From Cryptomeria japonica (lineage: Eukaryota; Streptophyta; Pinopsida; Cupressales; Cupressaceae): a stretch of DNA of 64,000 bases. The stretch spans positions 551,364,136 through 551,428,135 of the forward strand of contig NC_081413.1 of the NCBI RefSeq assembly GCF_030272615.1. The letters are read 5' to 3'. The number at the start of each line of letters is the position of its first letter. Position 1 is the stretch's first letter. The position numbers and the translations under genes are program-made. Of this stretch, positions 22,125 through 34,319 are shown one piece after another. The notes beneath the pieces are model-generated. The model was not told where the DNA came from. It saw nothing but the letters and a program-made list of their open reading frames with translations, and ran no database searches.

Positions 22125-22510
22125 TGTTGAACACCCATCAGGACTAAGAGGGGGGGCGAATCAGTTCAGAACTTCAAAATTTATTATTAATAAACAACAT
22201 TAACTTACTTAGCAATAACACATATAAGCATCAACCATCAACACATGAACACCAGATTTACATGGAAAACCTAAATAGGAAAAAACCACGATGAGAATCT
22301 AACTCACAATATGAATAACAATGTTTACAACATTTTAGGCATATTGCCAAGGAGCCCCAACACCGAAAACATAATTCCTCAGCAAGCAAGAGCATATCCG
22401 GACCAACATCCATCTGGATAACTAGGTTCGACATCAATGACAATGTTACAAGCTAATGCTTACAACAATCTCCAAAATGTATATGGCCTTGGACATATAA
22501 ATTAGTATCC
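22125..22510 (+). mobile_element. LTR fragment of the TGTTnGGACC family
   Basis: It begins TGTTGAACACCCATCAGGAC, then AAGAGGGGGGGCGAATCAG. This is the diagnostic opening of the LTR family whose solo copy lies at 44604-45679 (GAGAGGGGGGTGAATCAG). The phrase ACATGGAAAACC...GGAAAAAACCACGATG is also shared. It fades out by about 22510, so only the 5' third is recognisable. Confidence 0.55.
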
Positions 22511-24990
22511 ATAAGGTCACTTTAAATTTTTTTTATTATATTTCTTAAACATGCATGCCCATTAAATATTATCACTATAAAATGACTAATCCAACAAAAT
22601 TTCAAAGTTAATCATATATGTTCTATATTTAGAACTCTACCCATGTCAATTAAATGTAAAAAGTAAAGTCAAAAGATAATAAATATTGAGAGAGAAAGAT
22701 ACACACATTTGATTTCCAAGAGTTCCATGCAAATATCTAAACCATTCCTATAATATTAGGTACTAACACAATTCAAGTACATAAATAGTACAATCTTCGA
22801 CAAGATTTATTACCTAGATATTGAGATGGATGGGCACCATATGAAGGTGTAGATCATCACCATTCTTAATTACAAAATATAATGCTTAACAATTAAAAAA
22901 AAAATCTAGTAACAACATAATTAATATTATTCACCCGATGTTAATCTTATATAGGAAATAAAGAAAAAAGAATATCTCTTTACATTAACTTTCCAAAACT
23001 ATGAAATGTTTCCAACTAATAAAAAGTATTCATTTTGGGTATTTATAGAGTTTTCCCTGGTTAGTTATAAAATATAAGTAGGCGATTACAAATTTACAAA
23101 CTAGTAACAATTTCAACAAATTAAAAATTTATTTGAGTGTGGATATCAACCTCAAAAAGAAAAGAAACATTCACATCCATCCTACAGTGAATAAATTGAT
23201 TCCTCTTACTCACCTCTTGGGATGACAAATTGATCTTTCATGTTTGGTAATCCACTTGCACCTTCTTTACATTTGTTTCCATGATATGTGTTAGCTTCTC
23301 CTAAATCTAATTTGGTTTTCCTTGGTTGATTGATTCTTCTTAGACACCACCTCTAAGAATACTTACAATGTTCTATGCACGTATAAAAATTGGTAGCAAA
23401 ATTTAGGACTTATAAGGTAACCATGAAGACTTTTAGCTCCATCAAAAAGGTATCAATGTATATTAGGTTTCCTTAGGCATCTTCAATGTGTCGAAATCTG
23501 ATTGAAATGAAATGTATCACAATCTTGGTCATGGCACCCATTATAGGAGCTTCAATCTCATTTTTCCTTGATTGTCTCCAGGTTTGTTTTATTTGTTTTT
23601 ATATAAATATGGATCAAAGCTCATTTGTTTTCTATATTTTTGGATTAATCCCCAAAAACTTCCAACTCAATTTCATTTAGCAAATTGTGGTGACACAATC
23701 CACTAGATTGTGGCACCTAAGTGATGTTTTAGAAATGATCTTCAAGTTATTGGAGATTTTGTATCCTTCTATTGCACCAACTTGTGAACCATCTAAATAT
23801 CCTTGCAAAGCTTTCTCAACTGACATAATACATTATGCAAGGTCGTAAGGCCCACCTCCTCTTTATTTTTCTTCAAACAAAATTAAATATTTTCTAGCAC
23901 AATGTCACTCAATATCACAATTGAGTGACAATGCCAAAGTTATGCCATATTTATCTCTAATATGCCCATGTAGATTCAAGTTCAAGACAACCAAGTTGCT
24001 TTGCAGTTTTAGATCTCTAGAATTTATTAGATCCCCTAGGGGAACTCCCCTTACACAATGTTACTCGTTTCACCCTCATTTCTTCCTATACTAGATCCCT
24101 ATTTGGGACCATAAGTGCAACCACTAAAAGTCCTCACATCACTACTAAGATAGTCATCAAAGAGTTACCACGCACCATTATTTCTTGGGAGAATAATATG
24201 GTTGGACCTCACCTACACCTCAACCTTTTAATCACTAAAATTAGGGGTTGCCACCTCCATGCCTTTCCTACACATCCAGTCAATAACATGGGTAGTCCCT
24301 CTTAATCAATGAAAATTCCCTCGACTAGTGCTTGTTATTTCTCTGCTTAAATCTATTTTAAATCAACTACAAATTTTTCTTAAGCAAGATGAAAAAATTT
24401 ATAGCTATGGGTGGGAACCAGTTGTAGATGATGACAAAGACTCATCATATTGTATATGGGATAATCTCAATGGGCAAGAACCCCCTCATAATACTAGTGC
24501 TACTCTTGCGACTTAATTTTATTATTTTCTATGCTTTTCATGTTAATCTTGTACCATAGCAACTATTTTCCTCATATAACCATTGAATCTTTGTTGTTTT
24601 TCTTTTTTTGAAGGTCGTGTGTTCTTTTACTCTCAATTTGATCTATTTATTTTGGGGGCATGGTGTCATGCCACCTATTTTAAAAAAAAGAAGATATTTT
24701 GCAAACATTTAAAAATGGCTAATGCATTTTCATCTTGTCATGTCATCACCTTCTCGTTAATTCTTCTATCCTTCCATCTCATCAATCTATGTGATAATAT
24801 TATAGTACCTACCCTCTCGAATTTTCTCATCCATTGATCTTTCTAATTAATCTCTACAATTGATCAAATGTTAAGTAAGACATAAATAACACCTTCACTC
24901 ATTCATTTTCCTTGGCTAGCACTCTTATGATCAAATCTCTTATACAAATATGTTTGAACAAGAATCTATCTTTATCATTATCAAGCTAGT
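22511..24990. other. AT-rich non-coding DNA
   Basis: About 2.5 kb with no gene, RNA or clear repeat that I can support. The short open frames have no domain pattern. Confidence 0.4.
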
Positions 24991-25508
24991 TGATCAAAAG
25001 CAAATTTGAAATATTGAAAAAAATATTTTCATATTTTTTCTAGTTTTTCTATATGTTAGTATTTGGTGTTTTTGAAGGCCTTCATGGCATTTTCAGCCCT
25101 TGAAACTTTGGCCTACCCCTTACATCATTGTCGTAGGCATGTTCTTTTAGGACTTTGCCTTAATCTCTTGGAGACCTTTCCAACGAGTTAAACGGCTCGT
25201 AATTTCGAGTCCCGAGTAGAAAGTTATGCCTAGTTAAATTTAGGACAAAATTTCATATAGTTTTTTTTTTTAATTTTCGTAGTTTTAGATTTTATTATGT
25301 AAATAAACAAATGTGACTGTTGGGTTTTGATTCTCAAAAGGCTTTGGTGGCCCTTGGAATCTCATGAACTGATATATGTTGATTTTTTGAATTGAATAGA
25401 TTACTTTTTGGCTTGCTTCAATTATATGTTTACCTTGTTCATGTAAACAAATCCACAATACCGCAGGTTCTCACTCAGGTGTTATCATCCAAATCCATAA
25501 TTTGGATT
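24991..25508 (+). repeat. 5' LTR of the 25-30 kb gypsy element
   Basis: Shares with 30071-30585 the phrases GCAAATTTGAAATATTGAA, TTCCAACGAGTTAAACGGCT and CATGTAAACAAATCCACAAT. It ends near AATTTGGATT just before the primer-binding site. Confidence 0.9.
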
Positions 25509-25521
25509 GGTGGTATCAAAG
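25509..25521 (+). other. Primer-binding site (initiator Met tRNA type)
   Basis: GGTGGTATCAAAG directly follows the LTR and matches the TGGTATCAGAGC complement of plant initiator tRNA-Met closely. Confidence 0.75.
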
Positions 25522-25629
25522 AAAGTTTTCTCCTGTATGTCATATCACATGCGATCAACATATCAAAGATTGGGGTTGGAAACAAGGAATCCTTCAGACT
25601 ATCTTCCTTTGAGATGCACACGATCATAG

Positions 25630-26550
25630 ATGGCTAAGTTGCAGACCGACGATGACATTAAAGTGTTGGTTGCAGATGCATTAACAAAACAAAGTGAAGA
25701 AATGATGGAGCAGTTCAAGCAAATGCTGGAAATTCATGGGTCACAAGCAAACCCACCATTCACAAGCTATACACCATTCAAGGTGCAAGTGAATTTTGAT
25801 ATACCCACATTTCAGGGAAAGATTGATGCAGATGTTGTTGATGATTGGGTTTCAAAACTGGAAAGGTATTTCTCTGTCAACTAGTTCTAAGATGAAGAGA
25901 AAATAACTTTCACTCTTCTCAAAGCTGAAAATCATGTGAAATATTTGTGGGAATCGAAGTTAGCATCCAAGGTAGCAAAAACTGGCAGTACCTTTATTTT
26001 TTTATTAAAAACCCACATGGGGAGAATTCATGGAGAACATAAAGGAAGAATACTTTCATGTAGATACATATGAACAGAAATATATGCAGCGGCAATTACT
26101 TTGATAGAAAAGGACCAAATTGTTCAAGAATATACTAATATGTTTCATGCTTTAGCAGCAAAGCTTGGCATCAAATATTGTGAGAAGCACCGAATTTTGA
26201 AATATCAGAGTGGACTTCATAGGTATATCCAAACCGAAATGGAATTCATGAACATAGAGACTCTACCTAGTGCATATAAATTTGCTACAAAAATTGAGGA
26301 GAAATTCAAATAGAAAGGAAGGAGGGATAACTTCGCAAACAATAGATGGAAGGGTGAAGGTGGCAAAAGTACATGGAAACAAACCTCCACAGAATCTTCT
26401 CCCAATTCACCAATAAAAAAGGCATGGGGTATGAAGAAGATACAAGAAAATGATATGTCGTGTAAATTCCATAAGAGTCCCTCTCATAACACAAAAGATT
26501 GCAGAACCATAAAAAATTTAATGATGGAGATGCATGAGGACAAGGCATAA
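25630..26550 (+). pseudogene. gag region of the 25-30 kb gypsy element
   Basis: It begins MAKLQTDDDIKVLVADAL at 25630. Typical gypsy gag content follows: PTFQGKIDADVVDDWVSKLE, then a region with EYTNMFHALAAKLG and FATKIEEKF, and a C-terminal knuckle-like stretch CKFHKSPSHNTKDC near 26460. It lies directly after the primer-binding site and before protease. Gag would form the element's particle core. It is broken at several places and is treated as a fossil. Confidence 0.8.
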
Positions 26551-26559
26551 CCTAAGGTG

Positions 26560-27890
26560 GTAGAATCTTGCACAAAAGAAAGTCATGAACAGGTCATTGA
26601 GGTTGATCCATATGCAATGGTAGCTACTACAAAGATATTGCCCCGGGATGATGAGGAGAGATTGTTCCACTCACAGATGTGGGTCGGGGGAAAAGCCCTA
26701 CACTTTATTGTTGCTAGTGGAAGTCAAAAGAACCTAATATCAACAGAGATTGTGAAGAGATTGAATCTGAAAAACAACAGCACACCCGCAACCCTATTCA
26801 ATGGGATGGGTAAGTCAAGGGAGAGATATCCAAGTGCACCAGCAGTGTCGCCTTTCATACTCTATAAATCCTTTCAAAGATGAGGTAATATGTGATGTGG
26901 CTCCTTTAGATGTTTGTGATGTTCTGTTAGGACAACCATATATGTACCAGCGCCATGGTGTTTATGATTCCAGACCTCGCAGTGTGACAATCAGATTAGG
27001 TGAGCAGAAATACTAAATACCAGAGGTAAGCCCTGCATACTCTACCTCTTTGATTAGTGCTAAGCAATGTAGGAGGTTGGTTGCCAAAATGGGAACATTC
27101 ATATTATTGATGATTCATTCTAAAGAAGAGAGAAAGTCGGTATATAATTCCCATGCCATCACAAACACCACAACCCTACAGAAAAGATCAATGGATCAAA
27201 TTTTGATAAAATATGAGAATCTATTTAAGTTACCAACTAGGGTACCTACACACTGCCAAGTGAGACACACTATTGATTTGATACCAGGAACTCCATTGCC
27301 TAATGAACCAGTCTACTGTAGATCAGTATTAGAAGATAAAAAAATTAAGAGGCAAATACAAGAATTGATTGAGAAGGGACGTATTCATCCAAGTGCATCA
27401 CCCTATGGCAGTCTCATTGTTCTGGAAAAGAAAAAGGATGGAACTTGGAGACTTTGTATTGACTATAGGGCCTTGAACAAAATTTTAGTCAAAAATAGGT
27501 ATCCACTCCCCTGGATAGATGACCTCTTGGACCATCTTAGAGGGGCCCAATTCTTCACAAAAATTGATTTGAAATCGGGATACCATCAGGTACCAATTGA
27601 CTCAGCTGATGTGTGGAAGACAACTTTCAAATCTAAAGAGGGATTGTTTGAATGGATAGTGATGCCTTTTGGTCTAACAAATTCTCCAGCGATATTCATG
27701 AGAATGATGAATGATATACTCAGACCATTCATTGATTCCTTCGTGGTGGTATATCTGGATGACATACTCATCTTCAGCAAAACTTGGGAGGAACATTTAC
27801 AACATGTGGAAAAAAATCTCTCAACTTTACAAGATCATGGGCTTTATGCAAACAAAGAAAGTGTTCCTTTGGTATGTAGAGTATCAGATA
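26560..27890 (+). pseudogene. protease and reverse transcriptase region
   Basis: A retropepsin-like segment at about 26640-27010 is followed by RT. The RT motifs are readable: IQELIEKGRIHPSASPYG, LCIDYRALNK, PLPWIDDLLDHL, FFTKIDLKSGYHQ, MPFGLTNSPAIFM and the catalytic VVYLDDILIFS near 27750-27780. The long open stretch 27050-27895 makes this the best-preserved part of the element. RT would copy the element RNA into cDNA. The family assignment to Ty3/gypsy is secure from these motifs and the domain order. Confidence 0.88.
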
Positions 27891-27899
27891 CTTAGGATA

Positions 27900-28560
27900 T
27901 TTTATTGATAGTGAGGGTGTTCATGTTGATCCAGAGAAGATACAAGTGATTAAGGACTGGCCATCTCCTAGAAATCTCACAGAGTTACGAAGTTTCCTTA
28001 GGTTGGCAAAATTTTATCGTAGATTTGTGTTGGGGTTTTCCCATTTGTCTTGGCCTTTAAATCAGTCATTGCGGGGGGAAACACAAGCAAAGTTTAAATG
28101 GACAGGTGCTCAACAAGAAGCATTTGAGGAGTTAAAACGAAGGCTATGTTCTGCAACAGTTTTGTCTCTTCTTGACCTGCAACAGTCATTTGAAATACAA
28201 ACCGATGCATAAGAATATGCCCTACGAGCAGTCCTCATGCAACATGGTCACCCAATTGCATATCATAGTTAGACTTTTTCTGATACAGTGCGTCGGTATG
28301 TCACTTATGACAAGGAACTGTATGTTATTGTTCAAGCCTATAAGCAGTGGAAACATTATATTTTGGGTAAGGAGATTGTCATCCACATAGACCACAAACC
28401 TCTTCAATTTTTGCAAACACAAGGGAAGTTGTAGAATGATCGACATCAACGATGGTCAGCCTATCTTCAACAATTTCATCTCAATATTCGCCACAAGAAG
28501 GGAAGCACTAACAAAGTAGAAGACTGTTTGAGCAGGCCTTCGATTGCAGCTATAAGTATG
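27900..28560 (+). pseudogene. RT connection and RNase H region
   Basis: Open stretches with IKDWPSPRNLTELRSFLRLA, then FYRRFVLGFSHL and a RNase H start (SLLDLQQSFEIQTDA). They correspond to the RT thumb/connection and RNase H of gypsy Pol. RNase H would degrade the RNA strand during cDNA synthesis. Broken. Confidence 0.8.
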
Positions 28561-28649
28561 GTATTAGACTCATGTGGTCATCAAACTGAAGCCTGGGCTT
28601 GCTTGTATGAGAATGATGTTGAATTTGCAGATGTTTATAGTCAATTAGT

Positions 28650-30060
28650 GAAGGGACATCAAGTGAATGACTTATATTTGTAGGATGGAATGCTTTGTCA
28701 CCTTGTCTAAATCTGTGTGCCCAATGCAGAACGCAAAAAGCTAATATGGCAAGCTCACTATAGTAAGGTTGTTGGTCATTTTGGCATAGGTAAGACTACT
28801 GCTATACTTCAAAGGTATTTTTATTGGCCAAAGTTGAGAAATGATGTCATTTCATATATTCAAGCTTGTATCGCATGTGTTATTGCTAAGCCTACCAATC
28901 GTAAACTTGGACTGTATTCACCTCTTCTTGTTCTTGAAAAACCTTGGCATTCAGTTTCTATGGACTTTATGTCTGGTCTTCCTACCACCAAAAGAGGCCA
29001 TGATTGTGTGTATGTTGTGGTAGATAGGTTCTCAAAAATGGTAGTAATAGTGGCTTGTAAAAAACAATTTCTGCAGAGGACACTGCAAAGCTTTTCTTTG
29101 AACACATTTGGGTTCATTTTGGTCTGTCAAATACCATTATCTCAGATAGGGACAGTAGGTTTCTTAGTAAGTTCTAGTCTACATTATGGGAAAAGATGGA
29201 CATAAAATTAACAAAGTCTACTACTTTCCATCCTCAAACAAATGGCCAAACAAAGGTAGTGAATCAGATGATCATTCACATCCTACGCATGTATCACTCA
29301 AAACATCCCCGCACATGGGATGAAAGTCTTCCATATGTTCAGCATAACTACAATGGGGTAATTCACAGTTTGACTGGTCACAGCCCATTTGAGGTTTGTC
29401 TTGGTTATCAGCCACTTGCACCCATGGATGTTGCCATACCACTTATTCAACTTGATCTAGTTCCACGTGTTGGTAAGGAGGAAGATAAGGCAGCCCAATT
29501 CATTGATAGAATTCATCATCTGCAAGAACAAGTTCATGAAATCTTGGAGCACACCAATAAGAAATATAAGGAGAGACATGATGAGCATCATACTCCTCAT
29601 AATTTTCAAGTCGGGGACAAGGTGTGGTTGCATATCCAGAAGGAATGATTGCAGGTTCCCAATAGGAAGCTTTGTCCTTTGCGTTATGGGTCATACACAA
29701 TCATCAAGCAAGTTGGTGATAATGCTTTTGAGCTTAATCTACCCCCATTTCTGGGTCTTCATCCAGTCTTCAATGTGGAACTCTTGAAGCCATATTTTCC
29801 TCCACTATTAGATGTTGGAGATGTGGCAGAAACAATTTCCACTACATAATTGAATCTAGATGCAGCTTCATCGTTCAAATGTGATCAGATTGTGGCCACC
29901 ATGGTGAAAACATTGAAACAATAGCAGATCTATTTGTACAAAGTGGTTCGAGCAAGGCAGATTGCTCAACAAGGAAAGTGGTTTACCAGGGAGCAGCTTC
30001 AGCTACGTTTTCCTCATCTCATTCAGAGTATTGATGCAATGGGACCCATTTATTTTCAAG
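28650..30060 (+). pseudogene. integrase region
   Basis: The H2C2 zinc-binding part is at about 28740-28880 (HYSKVVGHFGIGKT, then IQACIACVIAKPTN). The catalytic core begins with WHSVSMDFMSGLP and continues to HPQTNGQTKVVNQ near 29230. The C-terminal DNA-binding part (NFQVGDKVWLHIQ, then FNVELLKPYFPP) ends near 29850. No chromodomain is obvious; a basic segment (QIAQQGKWFTREQLQLRFPH) lies at the extreme end. Integrase would insert the cDNA. Broken. Confidence 0.85.
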
Positions 30061-30070
30061 GGGGAAGTAA

Positions 30071-30585
30071 TGATCAGAAGCAAATTTGAAATATTGAAAA
30101 TAATATTTTCATATTTTTCTAGTTTTTCTATATGTTAGTATTTGGTGTTTTTGAAGGCCTTCGGGACATTTTTAGCCCTTGAAACTTTGGCATGTCCCTT
30201 AGAGAATTTTCATAGGCACATTCTTTCAAAACTATGCCTTAAGCTCTTGGAGACCTTTCCAACGAGTTAAACGGCTCGTAATTTTGAGTCTTGAGTAGAA
30301 AGTTATGCCTAGTTAAAGTTAGGACAAAATTTCATATAGTTTTTTAAAATTTTCGTAGTTTTAGATTTTACTATGTAAATAAACAGATGTGACTATTGGG
30401 TTTCGATTCTCAAGGGGATTTGGTGACCCTTGGAATCGCATGAACAGATAGATGTTGAATTTCAGAATTGAATAGATTACTTTTTGGCTTGCTTCAATTC
30501 TGTGTTTACCTTGTTCATGTAAACAAATCCACAATACTGTAGGTTCTCACTCACGTTTTGTCACCTGAATCCATAATTCGGATCA
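30071..30585 (+). repeat. 3' LTR of the 25-30 kb gypsy element
   Basis: It starts TGATCAGAAGC after the purine tract and ends TTCGGATCA. It pairs with 24991-25508. Confidence 0.9.
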
Positions 30586-32859
30586 TTAGCACTATCATCA
30601 TAAGTTATCAAACATCAAGCCTTCATACTATCATGATGATATCAAAGTTATGTTACAAAAACTGAGAGGAACTCTACATCAAACATCTTGTCAATATCAA
30701 GTAAACAATGAAGCAGTATAAAGTCTTTTAGTATTGTTGTTTATCATTTGATTTATACATAGATCTTATGCTTTATTGAGTGAGTGTGAATGTAAATTTT
30801 AAATCTTACATTGTGTTGTTTTCATCTTATTTAAATTCACATTTTCATACCTTCACATACATAAACACATTTATTTTAATATATACCATTTCTTCTTATC
30901 TCTCTTTCCTAGATAGTATGAATACCTCTTCTTCGAATTGTGCAAATCAATTCAACTCTCATTTTATTGACAAAATTAGCCCACACGACTACTGATTTTC
31001 TTATCATATTTTCACCTACACTATTTTCTGAAATTGGGTCTCAAAGTGATATTGTTATCCCATGGTATTGGTTGAGAGAGAAGGCAACATCTAATTTTCT
31101 TGAATCTTAAAATGGAAGCAATTCTTGTTGAAATCTGAAAATACATTGCCATAACCTCAATATGGGGAAGCACAAACATATGAAGCATGTGTGGTCCCTC
31201 CAAGAGTGCATCATCCACAATAAATGAATAATTTGGGAAAATCCACTAGCTAGGGAATTTTGATATCTTCAATTAGAGCTCGAGTTATCCTCATGGAAGC
31301 AAAAATTGCATCACTTAAGTAGGAGGTCTTGAAGAAACTAATTTTGTTTTGGTGCAGCTCTGAATTACATCCATCAATTGGACGGTCATGTAGAAACTTT
31401 TTCTATCCAATATAGCTCTGAATTGCCTTTGTGGGCATGAGGAAATCAACTATCTGCAATTGGGAATCTTTCATTATTGAAAATCATAAACAGGAGAGTT
31501 GCCTAGGCAGGATCTAAGTGATGGGAATCCCAAACAACTTATATGTATTAATACCATAGTTTGCATGACCATTTAAATTAATAGTTTCTCCTTTATTTTA
31601 TTCTCAATTGTTCTAGTAATCTCTCTTTATTATTCTTTATTATTTTTAAAATTTCAAAGTATACATAAGTTTATCATCCTTAGATTCCTAGTTGAGATCA
31701 CTTCTTCCATTTGTTTCAAGGAAAAAACAAGGTTTAGGTAGTGAGCTTAAATTTTTTATTATCTCATTAGAGAAAATTATCAAGTAATTTTTTTTAAAAA
31801 GTTGGTTTAGATGTTTGGTCATAATATACTTTTTTTTTTCAATTTTTACTTGATTTTCTTTTGAAGTCACCTCACTCTACATTTAGAGAGAAATCCTCAA
31901 AACATGACTATATGTCAAACAAGAAATTGTTTTGCCTAGTACAAGTGGATTGAAATTTGAACCATAACAACTCAAGTGTTATACTCCAAAAGTAATTGAT
32001 TTTAGGTTCTAATCGCATGAGTGGAATTCTCACCCATACATGTATTAAAATTGTTCCTTGAATGGACTTTCCAAGTATGCAAAAGTGGATATTCTTTTTA
32101 AGCCCCTTAGTCTGGGATTTTGTTTTAAGGAGTTAATCAATATTTGATTCTATGCCCTCTTCCTGCAAGTAGGGTTTCTAGCCAAAGCATCCATTAAAAT
32201 TTCTCCTTGAACAAGGTCTTCAAGTCTTCAAAGTTGAGGTTAGTTGTCAAGCCCCTAAGTTAAAGGAGTTTGTTATGGAGTCTAAACCATAAGTAGTGAT
32301 TTTGGGTTATATGTTCCATACAACAAGTGGTGTCAACCCATGTCTAGGTATCAGTAGTTGTACATCAACACCAAATGCAATACAATAAGTCACTTACCTC
32401 ACAATAGTGATCACTAATCAAACCACAACTATATACAAACACAATAAAGGGTGTTGAGTAGAAGTAGGGGAAATGATTTAAGATCACCACCAAAATAAGA
32501 CATCAATTCAATGATCACCCTCCTTATTCATGTATTTCATAAGGGGAATTTTTTGTCATCTACCTTAATTATATTAAACAATTTATACAATCCAAATTAT
32601 TCATGTGACTTCCCATATGAAGGGAAATATTTGAATAACCTTAATAATATTTAATTGTACCCCAAATAAAAATAGTTGGAAAGAGGACCTCAATAAGGTC
32701 CAATAAAACACCCTGTTATTATGCACTTATATGTTTGCACCATTTATTAAAGGAACCACAACTTGAATCAAATAACACTAAAATCTATTTATTAAATGGT
32801 CAATCAATGTGGATATGTGTTTTGTGTCATAAACACCCTCCGAGATGCTTGAAATATGT
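30586..32859. other. Non-coding AT-rich interval
   Basis: No gene or RNA recognised in about 2.3 kb. The right part may be decayed sequence of the old gypsy element whose integrase begins near 32860, but no motif supports that. Confidence 0.4.
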
Positions 32860-33585
32860 GATCTAAACAAGACCCATATTTTTGGAGACATTATGAAGAG
32901 AACTTTTACCTTAAGGATGGGTTGCTCTATAGGTTGAACGAGTAGTGTAAACTAAAGATTACATAGACTTCTATTTATGATGGAAGCACATATCTCCAAT
33001 GTGGTAGGTCATTAGTGTTCATAAAACAAATAATACATTTGTATATTTGTGTACGTATTGACTTAAATTACAAGTAGCAGTAGCAAGATTTATTAGAGGG
33101 TGCAAGTTGCATCACACTAATAAATTCAAACTTGCATCCTCTAATAAATTCAAAGCCAAAAAAGAATAACTGTATAATTTAAAAAAGAACTGTATACTTA
33201 GAGTGCCTTCTAGATCATGGGAAAACAAGAGTTGTATGCTTCTAATGCTTCTAGACCATGGAAGAACATTTCAATGGATTTTGTATGAGGGTTGCCAATG
33301 AACGCATATAAGATTATTTTTTAATAATAGATTTAGAAAGAGGTACATTCTAACCCGATACTCAAAGAATGTCACTGACAGAGCTTTTTTTTTTTTTACT
33401 ATATCCATTATTTCAAATAGGGAAACTCAATTTGTTAACAGGTTTTGGTCGGCCTTGTGGGAGAAGATGAATACTCATCTCCAAAAGAATATTGTATTTC
33501 GTCCCCAATTGGATAGACAAGCAAAGGTTGTGAATTAAACACTAGTGCAACTCAGTAAAGGATTAAAAATAATTTCCCAAAGGTG
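32860..33585 (+). mobile_element. Old gypsy element, left part (integrase zinc finger and core)
   Basis: Very decayed integrase is recognisable in pieces: a KDGLLYRLNE-like segment at about 32920, an H2C2-like region, a WKNISMDFV-like core start near 33255, and a RPQLDRQAKVVN-like motif at 33500-33535. The element is interrupted at about 33585 by the 5' LTR of the Tat element. The matching downstream portion resumes at 59084. Confidence 0.75.
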
Positions 33586-33923
33586 TGCACTATATACACT
33601 CAAAAATTGGCTATGAATAATTAAATAAATATGTATTATTTATTTTTAATGTTAATTTCCTCTATTAAATAATTAAATTGAAAAGTTTAATTAATTCATT
33701 CATTTTAATCTTAATTCTTTTATTAAATAATTAATTTAAAAAGATTAATTTATTTAATTTGCTTTCATTAATATTCTTCTATTAATTAACTAAATAAAAG
33801 CATTTTTATTAATTAATTCATTATTCCCTTTCTCCTAAATCAATTAATTAAATATCTAATAATGAGTTATCTCTCATCCACTATTATATAGTCTCATTTA
33901 ATTAAATGATTTATTAATTATCT

Positions 33924-33939
33924 AATCTCCTTTTTCAAC
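33924..33939 (+). repeat. LINE target-site duplication, left
   Basis: AATCTCCTTTTTCAAC (16 bp), identical to 40140-40155. It is present once, as the empty site, in the 3' LTR at 58198-58213. Confidence 0.93.
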
Positions 33940-34319
33940 GGTTTGTGTGGGGAGTCAGGGTTTTGAGGTGTTGGGGCAGCATTCGGGGTGCCGGTTGGGG
34001 TTTGGGGTCGGCTTTTGTTTCTCTGTTTGAGCTCTGTGGTTTCCTAATCGGTGGCCTTTGTCCTTATTTTTGGTTTGTGGGGATTTTGTTTGCAGGATCA
34101 AGGGTTTTAGTGGTGTGATTCAGGGGGAGTTTTTGTGGGTTGGGGTGTGGTGGCGTAGGAGTAGAGTGGGGCTGCCCTGCCCTACCTTCTTTCTCTTTTC
34201 TTTCACTTTTGCAGAGGGTGGTGGTGTCGAGTCTTGGTATCTGTGTCACTTTGTTGTTCAATTTGTGTTCTGGTTTTTGGGGGTTTCATGGGTTTTGCTT
34301 CTTTGTGTGGGGGCCTTGC

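Larger units (their letters stand above)
24991..30585 (+). mobile_element. Ty3/gypsy LTR retrotransposon, broken, both LTRs present
   Basis: The element is about 5.6 kb. Its LTRs of ~515 bp start TGATCA. A primer-binding site matching initiator Met tRNA follows the 5' LTR, and a purine tract (CAAGGGGGAAG) precedes the 3' LTR. Gag, protease, RT, RNase H and integrase regions lie in that order on the plus strand. The LTRs differ by roughly a tenth by eye, so the insertion is old. The coding region has many breaks. The 5-mers flanking the LTRs (CTAGT and TTAGC) do not match perfectly. Confidence 0.9.

Noticed and set aside
34058-34319. Upstream extension of LINE ORF1
   Set aside because: The in-frame codons before 34320 are G/T-rich leader (Gly, Val, Trp, Phe, Cys), unlike ORF1 proteins; the ATG at 34320 fits better.
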